A model generated the notes under the pieces. That model ran no database searches, had not been told where the DNA came from, and worked only from the letters and a program-made list of their open reading frames with translations. A DNA stretch of 64,000 bases from a virus, in IMG/VR virus record IMGVR_UViG_3300042261_000033, positions 1 through 64,000 of that record; one strand, written 5' to 3'. The number at the start of each line of letters is the position of its first letter. The stretch's first letter is position 1. Made by a program: the position numbers and the translations under genes. Of this stretch, positions 31,613 to 40,261 are shown piece after piece.

Positions 31613-32002
31613 TTAGTTGCTTACAATAGCCACGTACGCTGCTGGCCTATCTACGTTTGTATTTGCACCCATATCTTTCATGGCGCACCGACAAGCGGTT
31701 GTGCTTGGCGGATATAGCGCTGCACCAGCTGCCGTGTATCCAAGCTGAACGACGCCCTCATTGTTGTTTACACCGCCAGTCCCTACAACGCAATAATTGG
31801 CATCGGCCATTGCTGTAGTGAAGTTAAGCGTAAAGTCACCCGTTCCGTTCTTGGTGACACTACTGACATTGTAAGAACCACGAATAGCAGAGCCGGTAAG
31901 GTTGTAAGCAACCCAAGCCTTACATATGCCGGTCATGCCGTTCTGCGTTGCCAACGGGCCTGTAGATGCCTTTAGGGTGTCGATAGTTAATGTGCCTGCC
32001 AT
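31613..32002 (-). CDS. Small fibre domain protein, paralogue 2
   Basis: It is a clear relative of the preceding product: MAGTLTIDTLKASTGP, KAWVAYNLTGSAIRGSYNVS and SVTKNGTGDFTLNFTTAM. The C-terminal third differs and has two cysteines (CRCAMKD). The pair probably arose by duplication and diverged in the exposed part, as expected for receptor-binding modules. Confidence 0.7.
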   Translation of the reverse strand: MAGTLTIDTLKASTGPLATQNGMTGICKAWVAYNLTGSAIRGSYNVSSVTKNGTGDFTLNFTTAMADANYCVVGTGGVNNNEGVVQLGYTAAGAALYPPSTTACRCAMKDMGANTNVDRPAAYVAIVSN

Positions 32003-32011
32003 GATAACCCC

Positions 32012-32263
32012 TTAGACAATAATCCAGTTGGAACCGGTTGGAACGGTTACGGTGACGCCCGTATTGATTGTAATAGGACCCGCAGACATAGCGTTAGACC
32101 CAGTAGTGATTGTGTAGTCGGAAGTTACAGTCGTGCTGTTTTCATAGAATACACCGCCAGTTGCACCGGTCACAGCCCAAGAGCCATCGCCGCGCAAATA
32201 GTTTGCAGACGACGGTGTTCCTGTAGCGTCGATTGTGTTGATGTTTACTTTTGTTAAGGCCAT
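32012..32263 (-). CDS. Short fibre protein
   Basis: The 83 residues start MALTKVNINTIDATGTPSSA and include NYLRGDGSWAVTG and a strand-rich end, TINTGVTVTVPTGSNWIIV. The LRGDGSW motif and the SNWxIV ending occur together in marine phage fibres that carry a small folded tip. No further function can be given. Confidence 0.65.
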   Translation of the reverse strand: MALTKVNINTIDATGTPSSANYLRGDGSWAVTGATGGVFYENSTTVTSDYTITTGSNAMSAGPITINTGVTVTVPTGSNWIIV

Positions 32264-32272
32264 TATCGTTCC

Positions 32273-33235
32273 TTAAGCTGTGAAGGTGCCAGAGGTTGTG
32301 AACGTGTGATACGTGTATCCGCCTGAGCTTGTGACTGTTCCGCCAGATCCGCGCTGAGATCCGAAATAACGAATAATCACAACACCGTATCCACCATTGC
32401 CACCGCCTGTTGATGCGCCGCCTGCGCCGCCACCGCCGCCGCCAGTATTAGCCGTTCCTGCCACACCAACCGCTGTACCAGCTCCGCCTGCGCCGCCACC
32501 GCCAGTACCTCCGGTTCCGGGCTGATCGCCACCACCATTGTATGCGCCACCGCCACCGCCGCCTGCATAATATGTGCCGTTTGACCATGCAAGTCCAGCA
32601 CCGCCAGCGCCTGATGGGCCGGGGTCGTTTGATCCAGAGTTTCCACCAATAGCGCCCGCGCCACCACCGCCACCAACGCCTGCACCAGTAGAGAAGTTAA
32701 TGCCATAACCACCTGCATTCCCTTGCCCAGAAGTCCCTGCGCCGCCAGTTGATGTTGACGCCCAACCGCCACCACCGCCCGACCCGCCAGACAGACCGTT
32801 TGATGCAGGAGCTGTGCCGCCATAACCACCACCGCCACCACCAAGAACTGTTGCAGAAGACAGCGTTGCCAAGGTTGAGTTGTTTCCGTTTGTTCCTTTG
32901 GCTGCATTACCGCCTCCGGCGCCACCGGAGCCAACTGTTACGGCATATGTAGAACCAGCAGTAACTGCATTTGATCCAGATACGTATCCTCCACCGCCGC
33001 CGCCAGCGCCGGGAGAGTTGCTAGAATATCCACCACCGCCACCGCCGCCGGCAACAATAAGGTAGTCAACCGCATACGTGGCGCCAATTATAGATGCCCA
33101 TTGGCCGCCAACATAAGCCTCAACATTTTGTAAGGTGCTGTTATAACCAATCTGCCCAGCAACAGGAGACGCAGGGCGATTTGCTGTAGTCCAAGATGCT
33201 AGGCCGCCCTGAGCAATACTTACTGCGCGTGTCAT
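32273..33235 (-). CDS. Glycine-rich adhesin, paralogue
   Basis: Residues 1-50 carry the fibre motif ANRPASPVAGQIGYNSTLQN with WASIIGATY. Residues from about 56 to 280 are dominated by Gly in runs, typical of polyglycine bundles at the tip of adhesins. The C-terminal YHTFTTSGTFTA is shared with the paralogue at 34609. A sister protein with the same outline, and a third shorter copy at 27953, indicates repeated duplication. Host recognition is the likely role. Confidence 0.7.
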   Translation of the reverse strand: MTRAVSIAQGGLASWTTANRPASPVAGQIGYNSTLQNVEAYVGGQWASIIGATYAVDYLIVAGGGGGGGYSSNSPGAGGGGGGYVSGSNAVTAGSTYAVTVGSGGAGGGNAAKGTNGNNSTLATLSSATVLGGGGGGYGGTAPASNGLSGGSGGGGGWASTSTGGAGTSGQGNAGGYGINFSTGAGVGGGGGAGAIGGNSGSNDPGPSGAGGAGLAWSNGTYYAGGGGGGAYNGGGDQPGTGGTGGGGAGGAGTAVGVAGTANTGGGGGGAGGASTGGGNGGYGVVIIRYFGSQRGSGGTVTSSGGYTYHTFTTSGTFTA

Positions 33236-34221
33236 TATGCTGCCCTCGCTAAGAAGCCAGAGAAATAGTTTGTATTTACGTTTGCCGCACCAAGCGTTGG
33301 TGAGGTAGCCGTTATATTGGCGTACACTTCAACATAATCGGTTGAGCCATTTAGATAAACCAATGTACTTACTGCGCATATCATGACCCCCAAATTTGCA
33401 TTGTAATAAATTGGTATCCCAGCGCTTGCGCCGTTTTTATACCAATACACTACGTACTGCGTCGGTGAGGTACCATTGAAACGAATTGTTGTATTCAACT
33501 GATAATAGCCAGCCACATTAGGCGTAAAGCGGCTACTTGAAAAACAAGATGCAGTATCAAACGATTCTGTATCAAAGGTAACTTTTGTGTCTGCTCCAGA
33601 TGTAACTGTTTGAGCGGCGCTTGCATATGCGCTAAACGCCGGTCCGTTACCAGCTACACCAGTGCCAAGCTTAGCTTGTGTGACAGCAGCATCGGTAATA
33701 TACATCGAGTTAACAGCGCCAGCTGTTGCAGGAATTGCATTCAGAACAGAGCTTACATAGAAGCTCTCTGTGACAACCAAGTCGCCTACTGTGGCGCCAA
33801 CAGCCAGCACGACAGTCGTTCCAGTTGTAGCGGTGTAGTCAGCCGTGCCAAGTAATGCACCGTTGCGGTATACGTTGATATAGCCAACCGTGTAAGAAGG
33901 CACAGAGAAGCTAGTCTGCCCTGCAGTAGCGGTGAACTCTGTAACGGTACGGTAAGCAGTCGTTGTGACGCCAGAAGCTGGGATGCCAAGATAACGGACG
34001 CTGATGTTTGCCGTGCCACTAGGAGGGGCTGCAGAGAACGTCAGTGTTGTGCCAGATACAGAGTATGTGCTTGGGTCTTGTAGGACGCCTGTAACGGCAA
34101 CCAGAATAGACGACGTTGTGGCTGGAGCCACCGACATTGTGAATGCGACGGTAGACCCATTGCCATTGAATGTATCAGTGACAAACGCCGTAGTTGTTGG
34201 TTGGTTGCCGATGTACGACAT
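33235..34221 (-). CDS. Tail fibre with N-terminal attachment and C1q-like end
   Basis: The N-terminus (MSYIGNQPTTTAF, then DTFNGNGSTVAFTMSVAPAT and SGTTLTFSAAPPSGT) is a widespread fibre adaptor. A collar with AVNSMYITDAAVTQAKLGTG follows, and from about residue 200 a jelly roll with FTPNVAGYYQLNTTIRF and YVVYWYKNG. The last part resembles C1q-type domains. The start overlaps the upstream stop by one base. A paralogous N-terminus occurs at 35900-37024. Confidence 0.75.
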   Translation of the reverse strand: MSYIGNQPTTTAFVTDTFNGNGSTVAFTMSVAPATTSSILVAVTGVLQDPSTYSVSGTTLTFSAAPPSGTANISVRYLGIPASGVTTTAYRTVTEFTATAGQTSFSVPSYTVGYINVYRNGALLGTADYTATTGTTVVLAVGATVGDLVVTESFYVSSVLNAIPATAGAVNSMYITDAAVTQAKLGTGVAGNGPAFSAYASAAQTVTSGADTKVTFDTESFDTASCFSSSRFTPNVAGYYQLNTTIRFNGTSPTQYVVYWYKNGASAGIPIYYNANLGVMICAVSTLVYLNGSTDYVEVYANITATSPTLGAANVNTNYFSGFLARAA

Positions 34222-34224
34222 GGC

Positions 34225-34599
34225 TTATGCCCCTAGAGTTAACTCGTTCCAGCTACCGTTTGCTTCATCCCATACATAGACTTTGCCGTCAGTTGGATAC
34301 GGAACAGGAGCCTGCCATAAGCAAGTATCGCCATCTAGAACCCAAGATGAAAACGGCTGCGGAGGGATGAATGCGTCTAGCTGTTTGTCGTAGCTATAAC
34401 CAATACCTGCGTAATTCTTGCGCAGCGCAACGCCGCCGTCTGGCTGGCCGTCTTGGCCGTAGTGAACGCCACCACGGGTGTTGTACGAAGTTTGGATCCA
34501 CTCGCCCGGCGAGCTGTCCACAAATGTGTCAAAGAATTCTGGTTCAGCAACAATGACTTGCGTCACTTTACCGTCAGTAACTTTAGCAAAATGTCCCAT
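34225..34599 (-). CDS. Conserved tail-associated protein
   Basis: The sequence MGHFAKVTDGKVTQVIVAEP, with GEWIQTSYNTRGGVHYGQDG and RKNYAGIGYSYD, belongs to a well-known unassigned family found in many aquatic phages and often located next to fibre genes. Beta-rich, no cysteines except one. It may bind near the fibre base or act as chaperone; neither is shown. The ribosome site GGACAAATA is moderate. Confidence 0.75.
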   Translation of the reverse strand: MGHFAKVTDGKVTQVIVAEPEFFDTFVDSSPGEWIQTSYNTRGGVHYGQDGQPDGGVALRKNYAGIGYSYDKQLDAFIPPQPFSSWVLDGDTCLWQAPVPYPTDGKVYVWDEANGSWNELTLGA

Positions 34600-34608
34600 T
34601 ATTTGTCC

Positions 34609-35598
34609 TTAAGCTGTGAATGTGCCAGAGGTTGTGAATGTATGAATTGTATACCCGCCAGAGCTGGTAACGGTACCGCCTGTTGCACGTTGTGCGCCAG
34701 AGTAGCGGATGATTACAACTCCAGAACCACCTGCGCCACCGGTTCCTCCGTAAGAGCCGCCACCGCCACCACCGCCTTTATTTGCTGTGCCAGCCGTTCC
34801 GGGAGTTCCTGAAGATGGAGCTGCTGCTCCACCCCCGTCTGTTGCTGTACCAAGGTTTGGAGATGCGCCATCACGTATACCACCGCCACCGCCACCGGCT
34901 CTACCGACAGCTGACCCGGAAATAGATGATGTGACACCCGCTCCGCCGGGGCCGCCGTTGTAAGCATTTAATGTGCCTTGACCACCAGCTGCGCCTGCTC
35001 CGCCGCCGCCAGAACCTGACCCGTTATTACCTGTACCGCCAGCATAACCTTGACCTGATGTGCCAGAACCGCCAGCTGCTGAGTTATTTGATGCGCCACC
35101 GCCAGAACCGCCTGATGAAGCAGGGTTGCTATTGTACGAGCCACCGCCGCCACCAACGCATGAAATTGACGCAAATGAAGATGTGCTTCCAGAAACGCCA
35201 ACAACGCTAGAAGTGCTTGTGCCTGCGCCACCAGAACCAACAACTACCGCATAGGCCGTTCCAGAGACAACGGACAAAGGAGATTCGGCACTAGCGCCAC
35301 CACCAGAAGACTCGCCCGTAACAGAAGAACGGTATCCACCAGCTCCGCCACCACCCCATGATGCGCCTCCGCCGCCAGCAATGACAACATACTCAACGGT
35401 GTACGCTACGGAGAAAGCACCCCAAGAACCATATTGATATATCTCTGTGGCTCCAGTTGTGCTGTTGTAACGAATCTGACCGGCCGCTGGGGTTGCAGGG
35501 CGTTGCGCCGTAGTTCCAGATGGAAGCTGTGCTGCACCTGTGCCAGTTGCGCTTGCCGAGTCTAGGGCTGCTGCTGAGCCGATTGTGCTAATAGCCAT
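34609..35598 (-). CDS. Glycine-rich adhesin, second paralogue
   Basis: Same plan as the protein at 32273: an N-terminal fibre segment (TTAQRPATPAAGQIRYNSTT, YGSWGAFSVAYTVEYV), more than 200 residues of glycine-rich repeats, and the ending SGVVIIRYSGAQR with YTIHTFTTSGTFTA. The two copies differ mostly in the glycine region, where receptor loops are expected. They may be alternative tips or a hetero-oligomer. Confidence 0.7.
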   Translation of the reverse strand: MAISTIGSAAALDSASATGTGAAQLPSGTTAQRPATPAAGQIRYNSTTGATEIYQYGSWGAFSVAYTVEYVVIAGGGGASWGGGGAGGYRSSVTGESSGGGASAESPLSVVSGTAYAVVVGSGGAGTSTSSVVGVSGSTSSFASISCVGGGGGSYNSNPASSGGSGGGASNNSAAGGSGTSGQGYAGGTGNNGSGSGGGGAGAAGGQGTLNAYNGGPGGAGVTSSISGSAVGRAGGGGGGIRDGASPNLGTATDGGGAAAPSSGTPGTAGTANKGGGGGGGSYGGTGGAGGSGVVIIRYSGAQRATGGTVTSSGGYTIHTFTTSGTFTA

Positions 35599-35855
35599 TA
35601 TTCACCTCTTGGCTGATTTGCTACCATCTGCGCTTCATATGCGGCGATCACTTCTGGCGTCCAATCTGCTTCGGCAATAGCCTTTACGCGCTCAGAAACG
35701 CCGGTTAGATCTTGCCCCGGAGTCAAGCTTGTGCGGTGGTAGGTCTGTGTCAGCAGAGCGCCGTCCTCGATGATGCGAGTTGCTTCGCGGAATTGAATAA
35801 CACCGTTTTCGGTTACGGTGATTTGATCTATTACGGTTTCTTTAGTGAGCGCCAT
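35598..35855 (-). CDS. Small tail-associated protein
   Basis: The 85 residues contain ITVTENGVIQFREATRIIED and a C-terminal helix TPEVIAAYEAQMVANQ. This pattern occurs in short proteins encoded among fibre genes of aquatic phages. No enzyme motif. It overlaps the adhesin start by one base. Confidence 0.65.
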   Translation of the reverse strand: MALTKETVIDQITVTENGVIQFREATRIIEDGALLTQTYHRTSLTPGQDLTGVSERVKAIAEADWTPEVIAAYEAQMVANQPRGE

Positions 35856-35899
35856 TTTTTGTTCCTTTGTGTCTGGTTATGCCAATCCGGCCTAACTAA

Positions 35900-37024
35900 T
35901 TAAACTTCATAAACCAAAAAACCGCTTAAAAAACTTGTGTTTTGAAAGACTGTCTGATCTAAAGGGCTGCTTCCGTTGCCACCAATTTGTCGTAGAGTGC
36001 CAGACGATGCGCCGTTTTCTACGCTCCAGTAGATGCCATATCCAGCTGATATTCCTGTAAATGTGTCGTGGATAATATAACCGAAATTATAGGTTCCACC
36101 AGATGTAAAAGGAAGTCCGGCAACAGCCGCTGAGCCAGTGCTTGATCCTTTGTTTGACATATTTATCCGAAACTGAACATGAACAATTCTTCCTATTTTT
36201 GTATAGTTTCCAAGCTGTGCTGAATACGTAATCCCAGTTGAACCGCCGCCAAAAGTAACTGCTGGAGTCCAAGTGCCTTCCTCATAGTCATCCAGCGTGT
36301 TTGCGTCGCTAGAGGCTGATTGAGTTGCTGGGAAGGCGATGCCTGTTCCAGTGGCTGCTGTATTGCCGCCTGATAGGCAGAGGATTGGTGCGCCTGCGTT
36401 TACACGCATTTGTTCAGTGTTGCTGGTACCAAATACCAAAGGTTGAGCGCCGACTGTGCCGACAGACATAGAGCCAGTCTGGGCATACGCATAAACGCCG
36501 CCAGCCGTGCTAAACGGGCCTGAGCCGCTGTAACCAGAGCCGTTAATACCGAAGTCACCGTAGTTGGTGGAATCCGTGCCGCTGTTGTTAGACACGATCA
36601 GATCAGACGAAGCCGACGAGCCAGAGCTTGCATTTTGCAGGACTACTTGGTTGTAACCGTTGGTGTTAGATGCAAACGAAGCCAGCAGACCTGATGCTCC
36701 ATAAGACAGCGAATTGCCGAATGTAGTCGTGCCGAGTATTGTAGGGCTTTGCGGCAGCGCTACTACCTGCGTATTCGGGCTTGTGTAGTAGACGTAGACG
36801 TTGTTCGTGCCAGACGGAGGGGCGCTGGTGAACGTAATTGTGTTGCCGCTGACGGTGTAGGCTGTACCGGGGTCTTGTGGCACATTGCTGATAACCGCTT
36901 GGATGGCGGCGACAGATGCAACAGGGCGGGACAGCGTGAATGCTGTCGTAGAGGCATTGCCGGAGAAGAAATCTACGGCCGGGACATAATTCTGATTAAG
37001 CTGGGTGTTCCCGATGTAGGCCAT
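35900..37024 (-). CDS. Tail fibre protein with DDYEEGTWTP domain
   Basis: The N-terminus (MAYIGNTQLNQNYVPAVDFF, ITFTSAPPSGTNNVYVYYT) is a paralogue of the fibre adaptor at 33235. After Ser/Gly-rich strands comes SDANTLDDYEEGTWTPAVTF, a motif that marks a receptor-binding sandwich in many fibre proteins, followed by YTKIGRIVHVQFRINM. The length and order are typical for a short fibre. It probably trimerises on the tail; the final 120 residues are the variable part. Confidence 0.75.
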   Translation of the reverse strand: MAYIGNTQLNQNYVPAVDFFSGNASTTAFTLSRPVASVAAIQAVISNVPQDPGTAYTVSGNTITFTSAPPSGTNNVYVYYTSPNTQVVALPQSPTILGTTTFGNSLSYGASGLLASFASNTNGYNQVVLQNASSGSSASSDLIVSNNSGTDSTNYGDFGINGSGYSGSGPFSTAGGVYAYAQTGSMSVGTVGAQPLVFGTSNTEQMRVNAGAPILCLSGGNTAATGTGIAFPATQSASSDANTLDDYEEGTWTPAVTFGGGSTGITYSAQLGNYTKIGRIVHVQFRINMSNKGSSTGSAAVAGLPFTSGGTYNFGYIIHDTFTGISAGYGIYWSVENGASSGTLRQIGGNGSSPLDQTVFQNTSFLSGFLVYEV

Positions 37025-37025
37025 G

Positions 37026-37349
37026 TTACACCGCCGTCAGTGCAGATACCCAGCAGTCGGCAGAGCTATTCGCGCTTGCCACAGCCACCAGTACGTCTGA
37101 AGACTGAAGCACCACTCGGTTGCCCTGAATGACTTCCAGCGAACCGCCGACCGGCACAGTCGCGCCCTTAACCAGATAGTAGTTAACAGCAGAGCGAGTG
37201 ACGTACACATCGGAGGTGATCGGGGAAGCGGATGTATTGGCTACCACCAAGCTTGCTACGGCCAGCGTGCCAGAGGATACGGTGGTAACTGTAGACCCTG
37301 CCGTGGTAATGTTCTTCACGGCGTAGGAAGCGTTGGAGTAGGTAGTCAT
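37026..37349 (-). CDS. Small virion-like protein (107 aa)
   Basis: Beta-rich, with Ala/Val/Thr-rich composition (ITTAGSTVTTVSSGTLAVAS, LVKGATVPVGGSLEVI). Similar small proteins occur just upstream of fibre genes in aquatic phages and may be fibre attachment or head proteins. Ends a single base before the fibre gene. No recognised domain. Confidence 0.6.
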   Translation of the reverse strand: MTTYSNASYAVKNITTAGSTVTTVSSGTLAVASLVVANTSASPITSDVYVTRSAVNYYLVKGATVPVGGSLEVIQGNRVVLQSSDVLVAVASANSSADCWVSALTAV

Positions 37350-37350
37350 A

Positions 37351-37791
37351 TTAACCCATCATAAAAGAGATGAAGTACGCTTGGTCTGCGGTAGCGCCGC
37401 TATTGGCCTGCCACGACGGAGCTGTACCAACGCCGTTGCCGGTGAGCAGATACCCAACGGTTGGCGTGTTAGATGAGTACACAGAGTTTTCTGCGGGGTA
37501 AGTACAGAATACAGTTTGTGTACCAGTGCTGAAGTTAACCTTAGAGCCACCGGCAGAAGATGCTATGACCGTGTCGCGGGAAAGCGTATCTGGAGAAGCG
37601 TCAGTAACAGTGCCGATGCCAACTTCCCAGTTAGCGCCGCCCTGATCCGCGATTGTGTAGTAGGTGCTGTTGCCGTTGCCAATGCCGGAGACAAAGGTCT
37701 GATAGCCGGTTACTGCCCCACCTAGATTGACGGTAGCAGTCCCCGGCGCGGCGGCCGTTTCTTGTACGCGATCTCCTACGACGAAGGCCAT
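37351..37791 (-). CDS. Small tail protein (146 aa)
   Basis: It starts MAFVVGDRVQETAAAPGTAT and includes VSGIGNGNSTYYTIADQGGA and PDTLSRDTVIASSAGGSKVN, a pattern of short tail proteins that occur upstream of fibres. Beta-rich, ends in TADQAYFISFMMG. Likely part of the fibre network. Ribosome site AAGGAG precedes the ATG. Confidence 0.65.
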   Translation of the reverse strand: MAFVVGDRVQETAAAPGTATVNLGGAVTGYQTFVSGIGNGNSTYYTIADQGGANWEVGIGTVTDASPDTLSRDTVIASSAGGSKVNFSTGTQTVFCTYPAENSVYSSNTPTVGYLLTGNGVGTAPSWQANSGATADQAYFISFMMG

Positions 37792-37801
37792 TTAAGGCTC
37801 C

Positions 37802-38404
37802 TTACGACGTAGCAGTTGCGCTGTAAGTGACGCTAACGGTGTCGCCTGCAGTGGTGGTCTTGGCTGTTGCAAAGTTGCCAGCGCTATACAGCGTACCAGC
37901 CGTACTGCCTTGCGTGTTAACGGCGCCAGTACCAGTAACCAAGAAGCAGCCACCAACCGTGCCGCCAGCACCAGTGATGGTGTATGTGATTGCACTAGCT
38001 ACTGACGAGGTCACGTTAGCAGGGGTTGCACCAGTCGAGGTTGCCGAAGCGAACACAGCCGTGCCGCGAACAGCGGAGCCGCCCACCGTGTAGTTAACGA
38101 ACTCAGTCCAGCCACCGTGCGATGCCATGGTGTCGGTTTCTGCGTAAGTACCAGTGCCAGATACCAGACCAAGGAACGGACCAACCACGCTATACGAGCT
38201 ACCCTTCAGCAGCGTGTCCAGAAGCAGTTCTTTACCGATTGCAACGACCAGATTAGGGAAGCTTTCTTCCCACTTCAGGTTGCCGTCTTTGTCGTGGCAA
38301 ACAACATGGTAGTGGCCAGCGATCAATGCCGACTCGGCGCTAATGGCGTTAGCTTGCAGAGTTGCCACTGCGTTATCGCCAAAACTAGATAGTTCTTTTT
38401 GCAT
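37802..38404 (-). CDS. Tail protein (200 aa)
   Basis: The central block ESFPNLVVAIGKELLLDTLL with ASHGGWTEFVNYTVGGSAVR is shared by a common family of phage tail proteins. The N-terminus is helical and the rest beta-rich. Family members occur in siphoviruses and podoviruses and are assumed structural. AGGAG precedes the start. No enzymatic signature. Confidence 0.7.
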   Translation of the reverse strand: MQKELSSFGDNAVATLQANAISAESALIAGHYHVVCHDKDGNLKWEESFPNLVVAIGKELLLDTLLKGSSYSVVGPFLGLVSGTGTYAETDTMASHGGWTEFVNYTVGGSAVRGTAVFASATSTGATPANVTSSVASAITYTITGAGGTVGGCFLVTGTGAVNTQGSTAGTLYSAGNFATAKTTTAGDTVSVTYSATATS

Positions 38405-38412
38405 GTCAACTC

Positions 38413-38835
38413 CTATGCTATGCGAATGACAGCCGCCGTTGAGGTGTCTGCCGGGAATGTTACTGTGAATGTGCTGGTTGCTGTTTTATCAGAACCAAAG
38501 TCAAGAACGCATACTGCTGCGCCGGTTGTTCCATTGTAGATCAGTGCGCCGCGAGCGGTAAAGTTTGCTGGGTCCCAAGTGGCATTTTCAAACGAAATAT
38601 AAGCCACCGTAGAGTTTCCTGTGGCAACCGGAAGAAGCGTTAGGTCTTTACCTGTTGCTGTATAACCCGTGCCATCAACTTCACCGTCTGATGTATACGC
38701 AGTTGTCTCTGGGCCAAGGTTTGCATTTGCTGTGTACAAAGCGATCTTATATGTATACGGCGTACCGGTGGCAAAGTCTTCATTGCCGCTGGCAAGGTTT
38801 ACCTTGAATATGGTGCATGCGCCTTGCTGGATCAT
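38413..38835 (-). CDS. Tail protein (140 aa)
   Basis: The sequence YTYKIALYTANANLGPETTA with YTSDGEVDGTGYTATGKDLT and ENATWDPANFTARGALIYNG is characteristic of a phage tail family of unknown role that is often next to the protein at 37802. It overlaps the upstream connector gene as ATGA. Beta-sandwich is likely. Confidence 0.7.
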   Translation of the reverse strand: MIQQGACTIFKVNLASGNEDFATGTPYTYKIALYTANANLGPETTAYTSDGEVDGTGYTATGKDLTLLPVATGNSTVAYISFENATWDPANFTARGALIYNGTTGAAVCVLDFGSDKTATSTFTVTFPADTSTAAVIRIA

Positions 38836-39749
38836 GTTGTCACCCTAACTCTTGGAGTGCCGCTACGGTACATGTCGGACATTTCCATGCCATCGCCCAG
38901 ACGAATCAGCTGTTGTATGGCTTCATCGTATTTAGCCTTGTAATACTGAACCATGTCCTGCTCGCCCTTCTGGAAGATAACGGCTTCCAGCATAGAGCCA
39001 TAGAGCAAAATCGGAGAATAATTGTCGCCAAGCCACGATGTGCCTGTCGAGTTTGATACAGATGCCACCGGAACAGAGAACCCTGAGCCTGTGCCGCCAA
39101 TACTGGAAGCGGCCGCGCTTAATGTATCTCCAACGACATACAGAGACCCGCCGTTCTTGATCGTAACGGACGAAACCCCACCGGCAGACACAACAATGTC
39201 TGCAGTGGCATATGTGCCATTACCGCCGGTCAGGCTTACATCCAAGTAAGTGCCATTGGTGTACGAAGATCCTGCTGTGATAACGCCAAGGCCGTTGATA
39301 ACGCCCTGAACAATCGTTGGTGGATAATAGAAGTAATGCAGCTCTACGCTGTAGCTTGCGTCAGGAGTTGGGCCAAGAATAAACGACAGCTCATTGCGGC
39401 TTGCGTACTGAGGGCCAAACAGGGCGTAGTACCGTGGAAGGCCTGTATCAGTTGGATTCGGATAAGCGGCACGAATGAAGTTAACGTCCTTGTTTAACAG
39501 GTACTCGTAGCTGCCATCATCTTGAATGACGGCCATAGAGAACGTCGACAGGTAATCATCAGGGCATGCAAGATATCTGTTGTTCAAAGTAGCCGCGCCA
39601 ACAACATTCTTTCGCAGCGCAGGGATCTGAACGGTGTTATAAATCCGTTCTTCAGCCTGCTGCACAAACGTCGGAATGCTGGCAACAAACAGCTGTTCTG
39701 TCGTTTCCAGATAGTCCTGAATGTTCTGCGAAAGTTGTTGGTAGTTCAT
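38832..39749 (-). CDS. Connector / adaptor protein with inserted Ig-like module
   Basis: Residues 1-145 (EQLFVASIPTFVQQAEERIY, TVQIPALRKNVVG) and the last 70 (SPILLYGSMLEAVIFQKGEQ, YYKAKYDEAIQQLIRLGDGM) make the helical core of a head-tail adaptor family. Between them, about residues 150-235, lies a beta-module (ITAGSSYTNGTYLDVSLTGG, YVVGDTLSAAAS, GGTGSGF) found as a repeat in many aquatic phage structural proteins. The inserted module should decorate the connector outside. Function in joining the portal to the tail is inferred. Confidence 0.75.
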   Translation of the reverse strand: MNYQQLSQNIQDYLETTEQLFVASIPTFVQQAEERIYNTVQIPALRKNVVGAATLNNRYLACPDDYLSTFSMAVIQDDGSYEYLLNKDVNFIRAAYPNPTDTGLPRYYALFGPQYASRNELSFILGPTPDASYSVELHYFYYPPTIVQGVINGLGVITAGSSYTNGTYLDVSLTGGNGTYATADIVVSAGGVSSVTIKNGGSLYVVGDTLSAAASSIGGTGSGFSVPVASVSNSTGTSWLGDNYSPILLYGSMLEAVIFQKGEQDMVQYYKAKYDEAIQQLIRLGDGMEMSDMYRSGTPRVRVTT

Positions 39750-39751
39750 GG

Positions 39752-40012
39752 TTAGCCTTGCTTACCGCTGATCTTACGACCCTTAGTTGCAGCGCCATAT
39801 CCCTTCATCTGCTTAACGCCGTACTGATCTTTGCCTGCATAGTTCTTGGTCTGATTGCCAAGGCTAATGCGTAAGTCATCAAGCGTCGAACCGGTGCGAT
39901 ATACGCCATCAGTCGAGTTGTTGTTTGGTTGTGGCTGCTTGTAAACGCCGATGTCGTTACCGCCGCCAGCAGGGTAATGAATACCCGATAATTCGTCTGC
40001 TGTTTTACCCAT
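39752..40012 (-). CDS. Small virion-region protein (86 aa)
   Basis: It starts MGKTADELSGIHYPAGGGND and is polar and basic at its C-terminus (GYGAATKGRKISGKQG). The shorter start at 40012 is used because the frame upstream has no site. It lies among small basic proteins between connector genes. No family recognised. Confidence 0.6.
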   Translation of the reverse strand: MGKTADELSGIHYPAGGGNDIGVYKQPQPNNNSTDGVYRTGSTLDDLRISLGNQTKNYAGKDQYGVKQMKGYGAATKGRKISGKQG

Positions 40013-40019
40013 GATTATC

Positions 40020-40205
40020 TCACTTCTGGTTAGCGGCACGAGCAAGGTTACGACCAACCTTTTTCATGGCGATAGAAGTAACGGTCGAAGCGCCCTTCTT
40101 GCCTTTGCCGGTTTGAACGCCAACGGTTGGACCGCTGTCGCCAAGGTTCTTGCCCTTGGTTTTACCTGTCTTAGTTACGCCATCTGCGGCACGTTTGTAA
40201 GCCAT
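40020..40205 (-). CDS. Very basic small protein (61 aa)
   Basis: Rich in Lys/Arg/Gly with the strand NLGDSGPTVGVQTGKGKKGA and a helix AMKKVGRNLARAANQK. The AAAGGAG site is strong. A positive charge so high fits binding to packaged DNA or to acidic virion surfaces. It resembles the basic Gly-rich proteins at 41904-43443. Confidence 0.6.
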   Translation of the reverse strand: MAYKRAADGVTKTGKTKGKNLGDSGPTVGVQTGKGKKGASTVTSIAMKKVGRNLARAANQK

Positions 40206-40261
40206 TTTGAACTCCTTTAGAGGTTACTGCATTAAACCACGACTATTAAACAAATTCCACA

